Position numbers and translations under genes: made by a program. A stretch of 38,539 bases of DNA, taken from NCBI GenBank assembly GCA_021162545.1, contig JAGGYM010000003.1, forward strand, positions 1 to 38,539, given 5' to 3'. The notes under the pieces are model-generated. The model saw only the letters and a program-made list of their open reading frames with translations. It ran no database searches and was not told where the DNA came from. This stretch comes from Dehalococcoidia bacterium (GTDB lineage Bacteria; Chloroflexota; Dehalococcoidia; GIF9; AB-539-J10). Every line of letters begins with the position of its first letter. Position 1 is the first letter of the stretch. This document shows positions 25,508 through 33,963 of the stretch, piece after piece.

Positions 25508-26419
25508 TTATCGCAAAAGCACCCTGGCCAGCAGCGATTTCTGAAGGTGAAGCCTGTTCTCTGCCTGGTCAAAGACCACCGACCTGGAATCCTCCAGCAG
25601 ATTATCTGAAATCTCCTCCCCGTGGTGAGCAGGAAGGGGATGCATAAATAAAACATCCGCCGCAGCCAGGTCCAACAGTTTCTCTTCCACCCGATAACCG
25701 GAGAAAATCTCACGACGCCTGTCCACTTCTGCCTCCTGCCCCATACTAATCCATACATCGGTATATACTACATCAGCGCCCTTAACTGCCTCCTCCGGGG
25801 CATCAGCCAATTCAATCTGGCTGCCACTGGAGGCAGCGAACTCCCTGCCCCTCTTCAATATGCCCTGACCAATCTCATAGCCAGAGGGAGAGGCAATGCG
25901 AAAGTTCATGCCGGTAAGCGTAGCGGCGAGAAACAAACTGTTGGCCACGTTATTGCCATCACCAACAAATGCTACCGTCAACCCAGAGAGTTTACTTTTC
26001 TTCTCGTATATAGTGAGCAGGTCGGAGAGAGCCTGGCATGGATGCTCCAAATCAGACAGCGCATTAATAACGGGCACGGATGAATACTCGGCCAAAGTAG
26101 ACAGCGTTCCGTGATAGAACGTTCGAGCAACAATGCCGTCAAAATAGCGACTGAGTACTCTGGCCACGTCAGAAACCGGTTCCCTCCGCCCCATGCCCAC
26201 TTCATCCGGAGCCAAATACACGGCATGACCTCCCATCTGGTGCATGGCCAGATCAAAGCTAACTTTGGTCCGCAAGGAAGGCTTTTCGAAAAGAAGGGCC
26301 AGGGCCATTCCGGAGAGGGAATTCTCTCTCCGCCCCTGCTTCATAAGCAGGGCTTGCTCGATAAGCCGGTCAACTTCCCCTCGGTCAAGGTCACATATTG
26401 AAAGCAGATCCTTCTTCAT
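25508..26419 (-). CDS. argF: Ornithine carbamoyltransferase
   Basis: Makes citrulline from ornithine and carbamoyl phosphate in arginine synthesis. In 303 residues the carbamoyl-phosphate site appears as KPSLRTKVSFD, with HPCQALSDL and FVGDGNNVANS downstream. The ornithine-binding loop is DVWISMG. The usual HCLP motif reads MHPLPAHHGEE, with Pro for the conserved Cys. I believe HPLP occurs in some related enzymes, so it need not mean loss of function. The rest fits OTCase rather than ATCase. A GGAG site precedes the ATG. There is no other arginine gene in the window; its neighbours are purS and der. Confidence 0.92.
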   Translation of the reverse strand: MKKDLLSICDLDRGEVDRLIEQALLMKQGRRENSLSGMALALLFEKPSLRTKVSFDLAMHQMGGHAVYLAPDEVGMGRREPVSDVARVLSRYFDGIVARTFYHGTLSTLAEYSSVPVINALSDLEHPCQALSDLLTIYEKKSKLSGLTVAFVGDGNNVANSLFLAATLTGMNFRIASPSGYEIGQGILKRGREFAASSGSQIELADAPEEAVKGADVVYTDVWISMGQEAEVDRRREIFSGYRVEEKLLDLAAADVLFMHPLPAHHGEEISDNLLEDSRSVVFDQAENRLHLQKSLLARVLLR

Positions 26420-26512
26420 CGGCTAACTCCATGATACAAGCATATCAACCGGTCCACACCATTCCTGCCGCAGGGAATTAAGCAGAAACGCAAGAAAGAG
26501 ATACGCTATGCC

Positions 26513-26761
26513 TTAGATTTTCTCCAGGTCAAAAGAGTAACTTTCAATGACAGGGTTAGCCAGCAACTCATGACACATCCGGCCGATTCTCTCTCGTGTT
26601 TTGTCCATCCCGTCTCCATCTATCTTTATCTCGATATACTTTCCTGCCCGAACCTGCGATACCTCACTGAAGCCCAGGTTATGCAACGCCCCTTTGATAG
26701 TCAAACCTTGAGGATCGTTAACCGTGGGTTTTAAAATCACATAAACTTTCGCCAAATACAT
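26513..26761 (-). CDS. purS: Phosphoribosylformylglycinamidine synthase subunit PurS
   Basis: PurS bridges PurQ and PurL in the three-part FGAM synthase. I choose the ATG at 26761 (MYLAKVYVILKPTV, 82 residues) over the track's GTG at 26776, because a GTGAGGA ribosome site lies between them. It matches the family with KPTVNDPQGLTIKGALHNLGF, RAGKYIEI and a CHELLANPVIE ending. It is the last gene of the pur run. purQ and purL, usually right after purS, are not here; a 94-bp gap and argF follow instead. Confidence 0.93.
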   Translation of the reverse strand: MYLAKVYVILKPTVNDPQGLTIKGALHNLGFSEVSQVRAGKYIEIKIDGDGMDKTRERIGRMCHELLANPVIESYSFDLEKI

Positions 26762-26793
26762 AACAGCATTCCTCACTTGCTCATCTAAATAAT

Positions 26794-27690
26794 CTAGACA
26801 GTTAGTCTATCATAGACTTCACGGTACCTTCTCGCCGTTTCTTCAATTACCTCCTGGGGCAATGCAGGAGATGGTGGTTCTTTATCCCACCCCGAAGATA
26901 CGAGCCAGTCGCGAACCGACTGCTTGTCAAAATTATGCTGGCAAACTCCCACCCTGTACTGATCAGCATCCCAGAAGCGGCTGGAATCGGGCGTCAGCAA
27001 TTCATCCACAAGGATCAACTCGCCCTTCGTTAAACCGAACTCCAACTTGGTATCCGCAATCACAATTCCTTTGCCCTGGGCATAATTCCGAGCATAGTTG
27101 TAAATGAGCAGACTCTTTGCTTCCAGTTCCCCGATTAAAGGCCGTAAGCCAAGTTCACTCACGTCCTGCTCCGTCAAAGGCTGGTCATGCCCCACCTCGT
27201 TCTTGGTAGTAGGAGTAAATATGGGGTTGGGCAATTCCTGACTTTCTCTCATCCCGGGAGGCAAGACTATCTTGCCAACCCAGCCCGTCTTTTCATATTC
27301 TTCCCAGGCTGACCCCGCAAGGTAACCTCGCACGACGCACTCTACAGGAATGCGCTCAGTTTTGGTAACGAGCATTGAGCGATCTATCAGGTAGTCGGGC
27401 AATTCGCCAGAATAACTCCAGTGAGCCTTCATTTCCTCCAGAACAGCTGCGCTATCAACTGCTCGAATAAGGTGGTTGGGCATGAAGTGCCTCGTCTTTT
27501 CAAACCAGAAGGCCGAAATTTGATTAAGCACCTTCCCCTTACCAGGGATGCCACAGGGCAATACAAGATCAAAAGCAGAGATGCGATCGGTAGATACAAT
27601 AAGAAGTTCATCCCCCAGATCGTATATATCTCTTACTTTACCACGGCAGAATAAGGGCAGTGCCAATTCAGTTTCTAATACTATACTCAT
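26794..27690 (-). CDS. purC: Phosphoribosylaminoimidazole-succinocarboxamide synthase
   Basis: Joins CAIR and aspartate to give SAICAR, using ATP. The 298-residue protein has GKVRDIYDLGDELLIVSTDRISAFD at the N-terminus, the signature PVECVVRGYLAGSAWEEY, and the second signature IADTKLEFGL. This is the longer form with a C-terminal extension, as in yeast Ade1-type enzymes. It lies 15 bp after purB and about 30 bp before purS in the purD-E-B-C-S run. Confidence 0.96.
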   Translation of the reverse strand: MSIVLETELALPLFCRGKVRDIYDLGDELLIVSTDRISAFDLVLPCGIPGKGKVLNQISAFWFEKTRHFMPNHLIRAVDSAAVLEEMKAHWSYSGELPDYLIDRSMLVTKTERIPVECVVRGYLAGSAWEEYEKTGWVGKIVLPPGMRESQELPNPIFTPTTKNEVGHDQPLTEQDVSELGLRPLIGELEAKSLLIYNYARNYAQGKGIVIADTKLEFGLTKGELILVDELLTPDSSRFWDADQYRVGVCQHNFDKQSVRDWLVSSGWDKEPPSPALPQEVIEETARRYREVYDRLTV

Positions 27691-27705
27691 TGCTCCATAA
27701 AAAGG

Positions 27706-29004
27706 TTAACGCTTATTCAAACCCAGGCTCTCAAAGATGCTGTCCACGTACTTCAAATAATAGCTGTAATCAAAGAGAGATTCCAGCTCAGACCGGGACA
27801 AGCGCGTTGAAATGCGCTCGTCGGACTCAAGTAAATTCAGGAAACTGGTCCTCTCCCTCCACGACTGCATAGCATTAGCCTGGACCATCTTGTACGCCTC
27901 CTCTCTCCCCAAGCCCTTGTTTACCAGGGCAAGCAGTACTCGCTGGGAGAAAATCAGCCCCTGCGTGAGCTCAAGATTGCGCCGCATGTTTTCAGGATAG
28001 ACTCTGAGTCCATTCATGACCGAAGCAAATATGAACAGCATGTAATCCAGCGCGAGGCAGGAGTCAGGTAAGATTATGCGCTCCACCGAGGAATGGCTGA
28101 TGTCGCGTTCGTGCCACAGGGCCACGTTCTCCATGGAACTCAAAGCGTGTCCCCGTATCAATCTTGCCAGGCCACAAATACGTTCGCAGAGCTCGGGATT
28201 TCGCTTATGCGGCATCGCTGATGAGCCCGTCTGCCCCTCTTCAAAGGGTTCTTCAAGCTCCATGATCTCGGTCCTCTGCAACCCCCTGATTTCAGTGGCA
28301 AATTTCTCCAGGGAACTGGCAATCAAAGCCAGCGTAGTGACAAACTGTGCATAGCGGTCGCGCTGGATTATCTGGCTGGATATTGGAACCGCCGGCAAAC
28401 CCAACTTCCCACAAGCCAGCTTCTCCACCTCAGGAGAAACAGTAGCATGCGTGCCCACTGCGCCTGATATCTTCCCAACAGCGATAACTTCCTTCGCTGC
28501 GGCCAGCCTGTGAGCATTACGCTTCATCTCCTCTAACCACAGTGCCATCTTCAAACCCAAGGTAATGGGTTCAGCGTGAACGCCATGTGTCCGCCCCATC
28601 ATTATGGTATATTTGTGCTCTATGGCCTTGTCCTCCAGGGCAGAAATGACCCCGGCTACATCTTCTTCCAGGATGCCTGTTGCTTCTTTCAACTGCAAGC
28701 CCTGAGCAGTATCCATCACATCAGAAGAAGTGAGCCCAAGATGCAGGTATCGGGACTCCTCGCCCAGGCTCTGGGAAACCGCTCCCAGGAAAGCCGTCAT
28801 GTCATGATGGGTTACCTCGAGAATTTCCCCCATGCGTCCCAGATCGAAGCTGGCTTTTCTTATTTTAGATATATCTTCCCCGGGAATTTCACCGACCTCA
28901 GCCAGGGCCTCACAGACAGCTACTTCCACCCCAAGCCACAGGGCAAACTTGTTCTCCTCCGACCACACCTTCTTCATCCGCAGTCTGGAATAACGCTCTA
29001 TCAT
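27706..29004 (-). CDS. purB: Adenylosuccinate lyase
   Basis: Cleaves SAICAR to AICAR and adenylosuccinate to AMP. In 432 residues it carries HHDMTAFLGAV, TSSDVMDTAQGLQL and GRTHGVHAEP. The fumarase/aspartase-superfamily signature is GSSAMPHKRNP, with the catalytic Ser in that flexible loop. Its ATG overlaps the purE stop (ATGA), so translation is coupled. Its product step directly follows that of PurC, the next gene. Confidence 0.97.
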   Translation of the reverse strand: MIERYSRLRMKKVWSEENKFALWLGVEVAVCEALAEVGEIPGEDISKIRKASFDLGRMGEILEVTHHDMTAFLGAVSQSLGEESRYLHLGLTSSDVMDTAQGLQLKEATGILEEDVAGVISALEDKAIEHKYTIMMGRTHGVHAEPITLGLKMALWLEEMKRNAHRLAAAKEVIAVGKISGAVGTHATVSPEVEKLACGKLGLPAVPISSQIIQRDRYAQFVTTLALIASSLEKFATEIRGLQRTEIMELEEPFEEGQTGSSAMPHKRNPELCERICGLARLIRGHALSSMENVALWHERDISHSSVERIILPDSCLALDYMLFIFASVMNGLRVYPENMRRNLELTQGLIFSQRVLLALVNKGLGREEAYKMVQANAMQSWRERTSFLNLLESDERISTRLSRSELESLFDYSYYLKYVDSIFESLGLNKR

Positions 29005-29465
29005 GCCAGATCTTCTCCCATTGCCACCTTGTATTTGCAGTAAGCCCGCTTTATTTCCTCGTGCTTCGAGCCCACGATCTGAACAGCAAGTAAAGCTGCA
29101 TTTTTAGCTCCGCTCTCACCAATGCCAACGCAGGCCACCGGCACTCCGCCAGGCATCTGCGCTATTGAGAGCAAGGCATCCACTCCTTTTAAATCGCTGG
29201 TAGGCAAAGGAACACCAATAACAGGCACCGTTGTCCAGCCAGCCAGGATGCCAGGAAGATGCGCAGCCCCACCAGCAGCAGCAATTACAACTTCTATACC
29301 CCGCTCCGCTGCTTTCAAGCCATACTCTCTGGCTTTTTCCGGATTTCTATGCCCCGAGATAACGGAAAGCTCGTAATCAACACCCATGCCCTGCAATACA
29401 TTCAGAGCAGGTTCGATCATCTCTCTATCCGTTTTGCTACCAATAACGATACCCACCAACACCAT
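29001..29465 (-). CDS. purE: N5-carboxyaminoimidazole ribonucleotide mutase (PurE)
   Basis: Converts N5-CAIR to CAIR (class I), or carboxylates AIR directly in class II. The 154-residue protein has GSKTDREMIEPAL, AAAGGAAHLPGILAG, PVIGVPL and MPGGVPVACVGIGESGAKNAA. The conserved SAHR-T/M-P loop reads SGHRNPEK. purK is absent from the pur run here, so whether AIR or N5-CAIR is the substrate cannot be settled from the window. It sits directly between purD (0-bp gap) and purB (4-bp overlap). Confidence 0.95.
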   Translation of the reverse strand: MVLVGIVIGSKTDREMIEPALNVLQGMGVDYELSVISGHRNPEKAREYGLKAAERGIEVVIAAAGGAAHLPGILAGWTTVPVIGVPLPTSDLKGVDALLSIAQMPGGVPVACVGIGESGAKNAALLAVQIVGSKHEEIKRAYCKYKVAMGEDLA

Positions 29466-30731
29466 TCAGTTCGTCTCCCTTAAAGCGATATCCTTACGAT
29501 AATGACAGCCCTCAAAAGAAACAGCAGAAATGTTACGATAAACCTTCTCCCTTGCTTCAGTCAAATCTCCGCCTCTGCTCACTACTGTAAGTACGCGCCC
29601 CCCACCGGTATAGATTTCACCACCCGCACCCATCTTTGTGCCCGCATGAAAGACAAGTGCATCCCTGTCCACATCATGCAAACCACTGATGGGAAAACCC
29701 GTCTCATAGCTACCAGGGTAACCGCCCGAAGCCATAACTACACCGACACAAGCGCCTCTATCCCACTCTATCTTCAGCTGATCAAGGTTGCCGCGAACCA
29801 CCGACATAAATATATCTGTCAGGTCAGTTTTCAGTAAGGGCAAAATCACCTGTGTCTCGGGGTCGCCAAAGCGAGCATTAAATTCTATCACTACCAGTTC
29901 GCTATCAACGACCATCAACCCGGCGTAAAGAACTCCTCTGTAAGGCGTTCCTTCATCAGCCATGGCCTGTACTGCCGGCAACAGAACCGCATTAACGGCC
30001 TTATCCACAAGCTCAGGGGGAAAGAACCCCGGAGGACTGTAGCTCCCCATGCCCCCGGTATTGAGCCCCTTATCTCCATCGCCAACTTTCTTATAATCGC
30101 AGGCAGGTATCATGGGCACCACCGTTTTGCCATCGGTAAAAGCCAGCAGGCTCACTTCAAACCCCGTCAGGTATTCATCAATGAGCACCTGATCACCAGC
30201 AGCCCCAAAAACTTTAGCCTCCATGATATCGCCGAGAGCTTTTTCCGCCTCGGCCATAGAGCTGGCAATAACGGTGCCCTTGCCCGCAGCCAGACCATCT
30301 GCCTTGATAACGACGGGCAACCGTCGTTGTCGCAGGTACTCACGAGCCTCAGGATAGGAAGAAAAGACGCCCCCCTCAGGACAAGCGATTCCATATTTGC
30401 GCATCAAATCCCGGGCAAAAACTTTACTTGATTCGATCCGGGAGGCCGCCCGGGTGGGACCAAAGACGGAGATGCCCAGACCATCGAAATAGTCAACTAT
30501 TCCCAGGGACAGCGGCACCTCAGGGCCAACAACAACAAGAGCAATGTCTCTGTCTTTAGCAATTCTGCCCAGAGCTTCAAAATCCACGGGAGAGACCTCC
30601 AGGTTTTCAGCCATAAGCGCTGTGCCTGCATTTCCAGGGGCCACGAAGACCTTATCGACCCTGGGGCTCTGAGCTATCTTCCAAACCAGCACATGCTCTC
30701 TGGCACCACCACCAACAACTAATACATTCAA
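29466..30731 (-). CDS. purD: Phosphoribosylamine-glycine ligase
   Basis: ATP-grasp enzyme that makes GAR from phosphoribosylamine and glycine. The 421-residue protein has VLVVGGGAREHVLVWKI at the N-terminus, VVIKADGLAAGKGTVIA in the ATP-grasp, and the family signature EFNARFGDPETQ. The start is TTG at 30731 (MNVLVVGGGAREH), with AAGGAGAT about 9 nt upstream. It is the first gene of the purD-E-B-C-S run; the 174 bp before it carry no clear promoter or PurR-like palindrome I could identify. Confidence 0.97.
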   Translation of the reverse strand: MNVLVVGGGAREHVLVWKIAQSPRVDKVFVAPGNAGTALMAENLEVSPVDFEALGRIAKDRDIALVVVGPEVPLSLGIVDYFDGLGISVFGPTRAASRIESSKVFARDLMRKYGIACPEGGVFSSYPEAREYLRQRRLPVVIKADGLAAGKGTVIASSMAEAEKALGDIMEAKVFGAAGDQVLIDEYLTGFEVSLLAFTDGKTVVPMIPACDYKKVGDGDKGLNTGGMGSYSPPGFFPPELVDKAVNAVLLPAVQAMADEGTPYRGVLYAGLMVVDSELVVIEFNARFGDPETQVILPLLKTDLTDIFMSVVRGNLDQLKIEWDRGACVGVVMASGGYPGSYETGFPISGLHDVDRDALVFHAGTKMGAGGEIYTGGGRVLTVVSRGGDLTEAREKVYRNISAVSFEGCHYRKDIALRETN

Positions 30732-30905
30732 CAGTTACCATCTCCTTTCATTTGTCCCCTTTTCATAGCCGAAGGTATCCCCAACACTTCACAAAAACGC
30801 CTCCCCTCTCGCTGTAACAACATTCCGGTCAACAGGAAGACTCCACGTTATCCTTTACCAGAATAAGAGGGAGGCAACTATATAACCCATGCGCTGGCAT
30901 TCTCG

Positions 30906-31157
30906 CTAAAAGTGCTCTTTGAATTTCTCTGCCTGCGTCGGGTCAAGGCTCTGAATCAAGGCAAGTAGCTCAACAACATGCTCCTTTTCTTCTCCAAGGA
31001 TATGTTCCAGCGTGGCAACAGCTTCCTCGCTTTCCAGACTCAGCACATGTTCCTGATATTGATTGATAGCTTCCAATTCACCTATTAAGTCCTCACGAAG
31101 CATTTCCAGATCATCTTCCACTACTACTTGTTCCTCTTCTTCAAAAGAATTATCCAT
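30906..31157 (-). CDS. Ferritin-like protein resembling encapsulated ferritin
   Basis: This 83-residue acidic protein contains LIGELEAINQYQEHVLSLES and LEHILGEEKEHVVELLALI. That is the E...EAxxxY and HxxxEEKEH pattern of short ferritin-like proteins such as encapsulated ferritin (EncFtn). EncFtn forms a ferroxidase site only by dimerising two short helical hairpins, because each chain is half a ferritin bundle; the length here fits that. The C-terminal part is short, and no encapsulin shell gene is adjacent. An AAGGAGGG site precedes the ATG. It sits after a small coiled-coil ORF and rsmG. Iron oxidation or storage is inferred. Confidence 0.65.
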   Translation of the reverse strand: MDNSFEEEEQVVVEDDLEMLREDLIGELEAINQYQEHVLSLESEEAVATLEHILGEEKEHVVELLALIQSLDPTQAEKFKEHF

Positions 31158-31177
31158 TTTACCCTCCTTTTATTTAG

Positions 31178-31369
31178 CTAAGGATTCTTTTTTACCTCTT
31201 CTATTTCCATCTCTACCTCTTTAATCTCCTCCAGAAGTTCCTCCTTATAATCTTGAAGCATACCGAGATATTCCTGTTTTTCCGGAAGCGACTTAAGCCC
31301 CCGAAAATAGAAACCGACGGGAGGCAAACCAAAATAGAATCTCCAAGACTTTCTGCGCCACATGTCCAT
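31178..31369 (-). CDS. Short coiled-coil protein, DUF5320-like
   Basis: The 63-residue protein has a basic aromatic N-terminus (MWRRKSWRFYFGLPPVGFYF) and a charged helix (EKQEYLGMLQDYKEELLEEI) ending EVEMEIEEVKK, predicted to form a coiled coil. The C-terminal half resembles DUF5320 proteins, but the Gly/Met-rich N-terminus of that family is missing, so the match is tentative. It starts 6 bp after the rsmG stop with AGAAGG upstream, and the ferritin-like gene follows 20 bp later. Confidence 0.5.
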   Translation of the reverse strand: MDMWRRKSWRFYFGLPPVGFYFRGLKSLPEKQEYLGMLQDYKEELLEEIKEVEMEIEEVKKNP

Positions 31370-31375
31370 GACCTT

Positions 31376-32101
31376 CTAGAGGGGGCGTCGCTTCACCATA
31401 CTGGAGCAGCGTGGGTACCTCTCCCCTGTAGGGCTTATTTTATCAAGAATTACCAAATAACGCTCATCGTTGAATTCTTCCATCGCTATCTTTTTTACCT
31501 GATTTAATCTGCCCCCCAGAGTAGTAATTGCACTGTCCGCTGCAGCCACTTCCTGTCCGATATCACCTTTCTTAAGGGCAACAAACTTTCCTCCGACGCG
31601 ACAGAAAGGCAACGCCAGCTCTACCAGAGAAGGTAACGCAGCCACCGCACGTGAGACAGCCAGAGCGAATTGCTCCCGGTATAGCTGCGAATGAGCTACA
31701 TCCTCAGAGCGCCCCCGCACCACTTCCACATCATCCAGACCCAGTTCAAATACGAGGTGCTGAAGAAAAGTCGTTTTTTTGGTTATGGATTCAACAAGCA
31801 CCAACCTGGGGCTGCCAAGGAGAATTTTCAGAGGAACACCAGGAAAGCCCGCCCCGGCGCCAATATCAACGATACTGGATAGACCTTCCAGTTCATCTTC
31901 AGTCAAGGCTAGAGCGACGGTCAAAGAATCGAGGAAATGTTTTACCTCTACTTCCGGATAATCCGTTATCGAGGTAAGATTGAACTTCCTGTTCCATGCA
32001 ACAAGCTCTTGATAGTAAAGTTCGAATTGCTCCACCTGCCTGGCCCCAAGCTCCAGACCCAGTTTACCCACACCTTCAATAAGTTTTCTCATCAGGGACA
32101 C
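31376..32101 (-). CDS. rsmG: 16S rRNA (guanine527-N7)-methyltransferase RsmG (GidB)
   Basis: N7-methylates G527 of 16S rRNA; loss gives low-level streptomycin resistance in other bacteria. The 241-residue protein has the N-terminal YYQELVAWNRKFNLTSITD and HFLDSL. The SAM motif is VDIGAGAGFPGVPLKI, followed by VSRAVAALPSLVELALPF. The track start is a GTG at 32101; an ATG at 32092 is equally possible and neither has a strong ribosome site. mnmG (gidA), its common partner, is not adjacent. Confidence 0.95.
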   Translation of the reverse strand: MSLMRKLIEGVGKLGLELGARQVEQFELYYQELVAWNRKFNLTSITDYPEVEVKHFLDSLTVALALTEDELEGLSSIVDIGAGAGFPGVPLKILLGSPRLVLVESITKKTTFLQHLVFELGLDDVEVVRGRSEDVAHSQLYREQFALAVSRAVAALPSLVELALPFCRVGGKFVALKKGDIGQEVAAADSAITTLGGRLNQVKKIAMEEFNDERYLVILDKISPTGERYPRCSSMVKRRPL

Positions 32102-32298
32102 GTGCGAATAGAAATGAATGGGAACTCTTCACCCCTGGCTGCCGCAAGGGGAATAAACTGCCGCTCGCCTCTAGAGATATATCTTCCGGGGCATCCCATG
32201 GAGGAGAACCAGATTTCGAGAGGACAGTTATTTAACCCTCAACCTGTATAGCTTCATGGCCCCGGAAAAAAGAGAGCACTGTAAAGGCACCTTCAGCA

Positions 32299-33312
32299 TC
32301 AGAATCCCTGCCTGGCGATATAGGCTGCAAGATCGGCGAGGCGGCAACTGTAGCCCCATTCATTATCATACCAGGCCAATACCTTCACCAGATTACCATC
32401 GACAACCATGGTGCTCAAGGCATCAAGAATAGCGCTGGATGAATTGCCCTTGAAATCTATGCTCACCAGCGGTTCATCGCAATACTGTAAAATCCCCTTC
32501 ATCCTGCCTTCAGCCGCATCCCTGAAGGCCCTGTTGACCTCGTCAACAGTCGTCTCACGAGACACATCAGCCACAAAATCAACAACGGACACCGTAGAGG
32601 TAGGCACTCTCATGGCAAGGCCATGAATCTTTCCTTCAAGGTCAGGTATAACCTGAGTTACCATTCGAGCTGCCCCCGTAGTAGTCGGGATAATATTCAT
32701 GGCAGCGGCCCGCGCCCTCCTCAGGTCCTTGTGAAATACATCCAGTATCTTCTGATCATTGGTATAGGAGTGAATGGTGGTCATCAGGCCATGTGTAACC
32801 CTTAAGGCCTGATGCAAAACCTCGACTACAGGAGCAATACAATTGGTAGTACAGGAGGCATTGGATATAACGTTGTGCCTGGCGGGATCGTACTGCTTCT
32901 CATTAACGCCTAGAACGATCGTTATGTCCTCTTCCTTGGCTGGCGCTGAGATGATAACTTTCTTAACGCCACCATGCAGGTGAGCCCTGGCCTTACTTCC
33001 CTGAGTGAAAAGCCCGGTTGACTCGATAACGATGTCCACACCATAGTCGCTCCAGGGAATATTAGCTGGTTCTCGTTCAGCCAGAACCTTTATCGTTTTA
33101 CCATCAACTATGATAGATTCCCCTCCAGATTCCACTCTCCCGGGATAAATGCCGTAGTTGCTATCATATTTAAAGAGGTGTGCATTCGTTTCCGCGTCGG
33201 TGAGGTCATTGAGCACCCTGACCTCCAACTCATCACCACAGCGCTGAGCTATTGCCTTGAGAGTTAATCTTCCAATGCGTCCAAAACCATTAATTCCTAC
33301 TCCTGTCGCCAT
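32299..33312 (-). CDS. gap: Glyceraldehyde-3-phosphate dehydrogenase (type I)
   Basis: Glycolytic/gluconeogenic enzyme oxidising G3P to 1,3-bisphosphoglycerate with NAD(P). In 337 residues it has [16 protein letters not shown] at the NAD site and the catalytic [13 protein letters not shown] with the active Cys. [15 protein letters not shown] is near the C-terminus. The ATG at 33312 follows AAGGAGGTGT, a near-perfect ribosome site. A TATAAT on the minus strand (33354-33349) is a plausible -10, though the -35 is weak. No pgk or tpi is adjacent, so it appears to be a single-gene unit. Confidence 0.97.
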   Translation of the reverse strand: MATGVGINGFGRIGRLTLKAIAQRCGDELEVRVLNDLTDAETNAHLFKYDSNYGIYPGRVESGGESIIVDGKTIKVLAEREPANIPWSDYGVDIVIESTGLFTQGSKARAHLHGGVKKVIISAPAKEEDITIVLGVNEKQYDPARHNVISNASCTTNCIAPVVEVLHQALRVTHGLMTTIHSYTNDQKILDVFHKDLRRARAAAMNIIPTTTGAARMVTQVIPDLEGKIHGLAMRVPTSTVSVVDFVADVSRETTVDEVNRAFRDAAEGRMKGILQYCDEPLVSIDFKGNSSSAILDALSTMVVDGNLVKVLAWYDNEWGYSCRLADLAAYIARQGF

Positions 33313-33472
33313 CCTTACACCTCCTTTTTTATTTTCGAAACCTCGCCCATTATAAATTAATCCCCTGCATCAATTCCACCCACAGGAGGCATAACTTGTA
33401 AAGAAGGCTAAAAGGCAGTTAAGATTAAGGGACAACCCTGAGAAGCAAATTAACGAACAAGACAAAGTAAAT

Positions 33473-33916
33473 ATGAATTTCCTGGATCAAATCGCAGCCA
33501 TGAAGTTACTGATCGTTCCCGTTATTGCCTGGTTTATAGCACAGGTATTGAAAGTGATCATTCAATCGATCAGAGAGAAGCAGCTAAAGCTGCGATATAT
33601 GACCAGCTCAGGAGGAATGCCCAGTGCTCACTCTGCTATAGTTTGCGCGCTGGCAACAGCTATGGGCAGGGTCTATGGCATAGATTCAGGTGCCTTTGCC
33701 ATCAGTACCATCCTGGCCTTCATAGTAATGTACGATGCTGCCGGCGTACGTCAGGCAGTAGATAAACAATCTGCCGCGCTGGATCACCTGCTAACCAGTT
33801 TCCCCAAAACACCTCCTGAATTTGAGCATTTCTTGGAAAATCTGGTGGGACATACCCGATTTCAGGTCGTAGCTGGAGCGGCATTGGGAGTTCTCCTGGC
33901 GTGGTGGTGGATTTAA
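33473..33916 (+). CDS. Divergent PAP2 family (DUF212) membrane protein
   Basis: The 147-residue protein has the DUF212 motifs: LIVPVIAWFIAQVLKV at the N-terminal membrane helix, SSGGMPSAHSAIVCALATAMG (quoted in part here), MYDAAGVRQAVDKQS, and GHTRFQVVAGAALG near the end. These resemble the histidine motifs of PAP2 acid phosphatases, so a lipid- or prenyl-phosphate phosphatase is suggested, but the bacterial function is not established. Several hydrophobic segments indicate an inner-membrane protein. It is divergent from gap, and the radical SAM gene follows 47 bp later. Confidence 0.85.
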   Translation: MNFLDQIAAMKLLIVPVIAWFIAQVLKVIIQSIREKQLKLRYMTSSGGMPSAHSAIVCALATAMGRVYGIDSGAFAISTILAFIVMYDAAGVRQAVDKQSAALDHLLTSFPKTPPEFEHFLENLVGHTRFQVVAGAALGVLLAWWWI

Positions 33917-33963
33917 CGCCACCAGCCTCTTTCTCACTCCCCTGCTGACCAGTTCAAGGAGAT

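Noticed and set aside
32102-32298. 197-bp gap between gap and rsmG, checked for tRNA, terminator or riboswitch
   Set aside because: No cloverleaf, stem with T-run or known motif seen by eye.
33349-33354. TATAAT on the minus strand ahead of gap
   Set aside because: No -35 at acceptable spacing, so not listed as a separate promoter.
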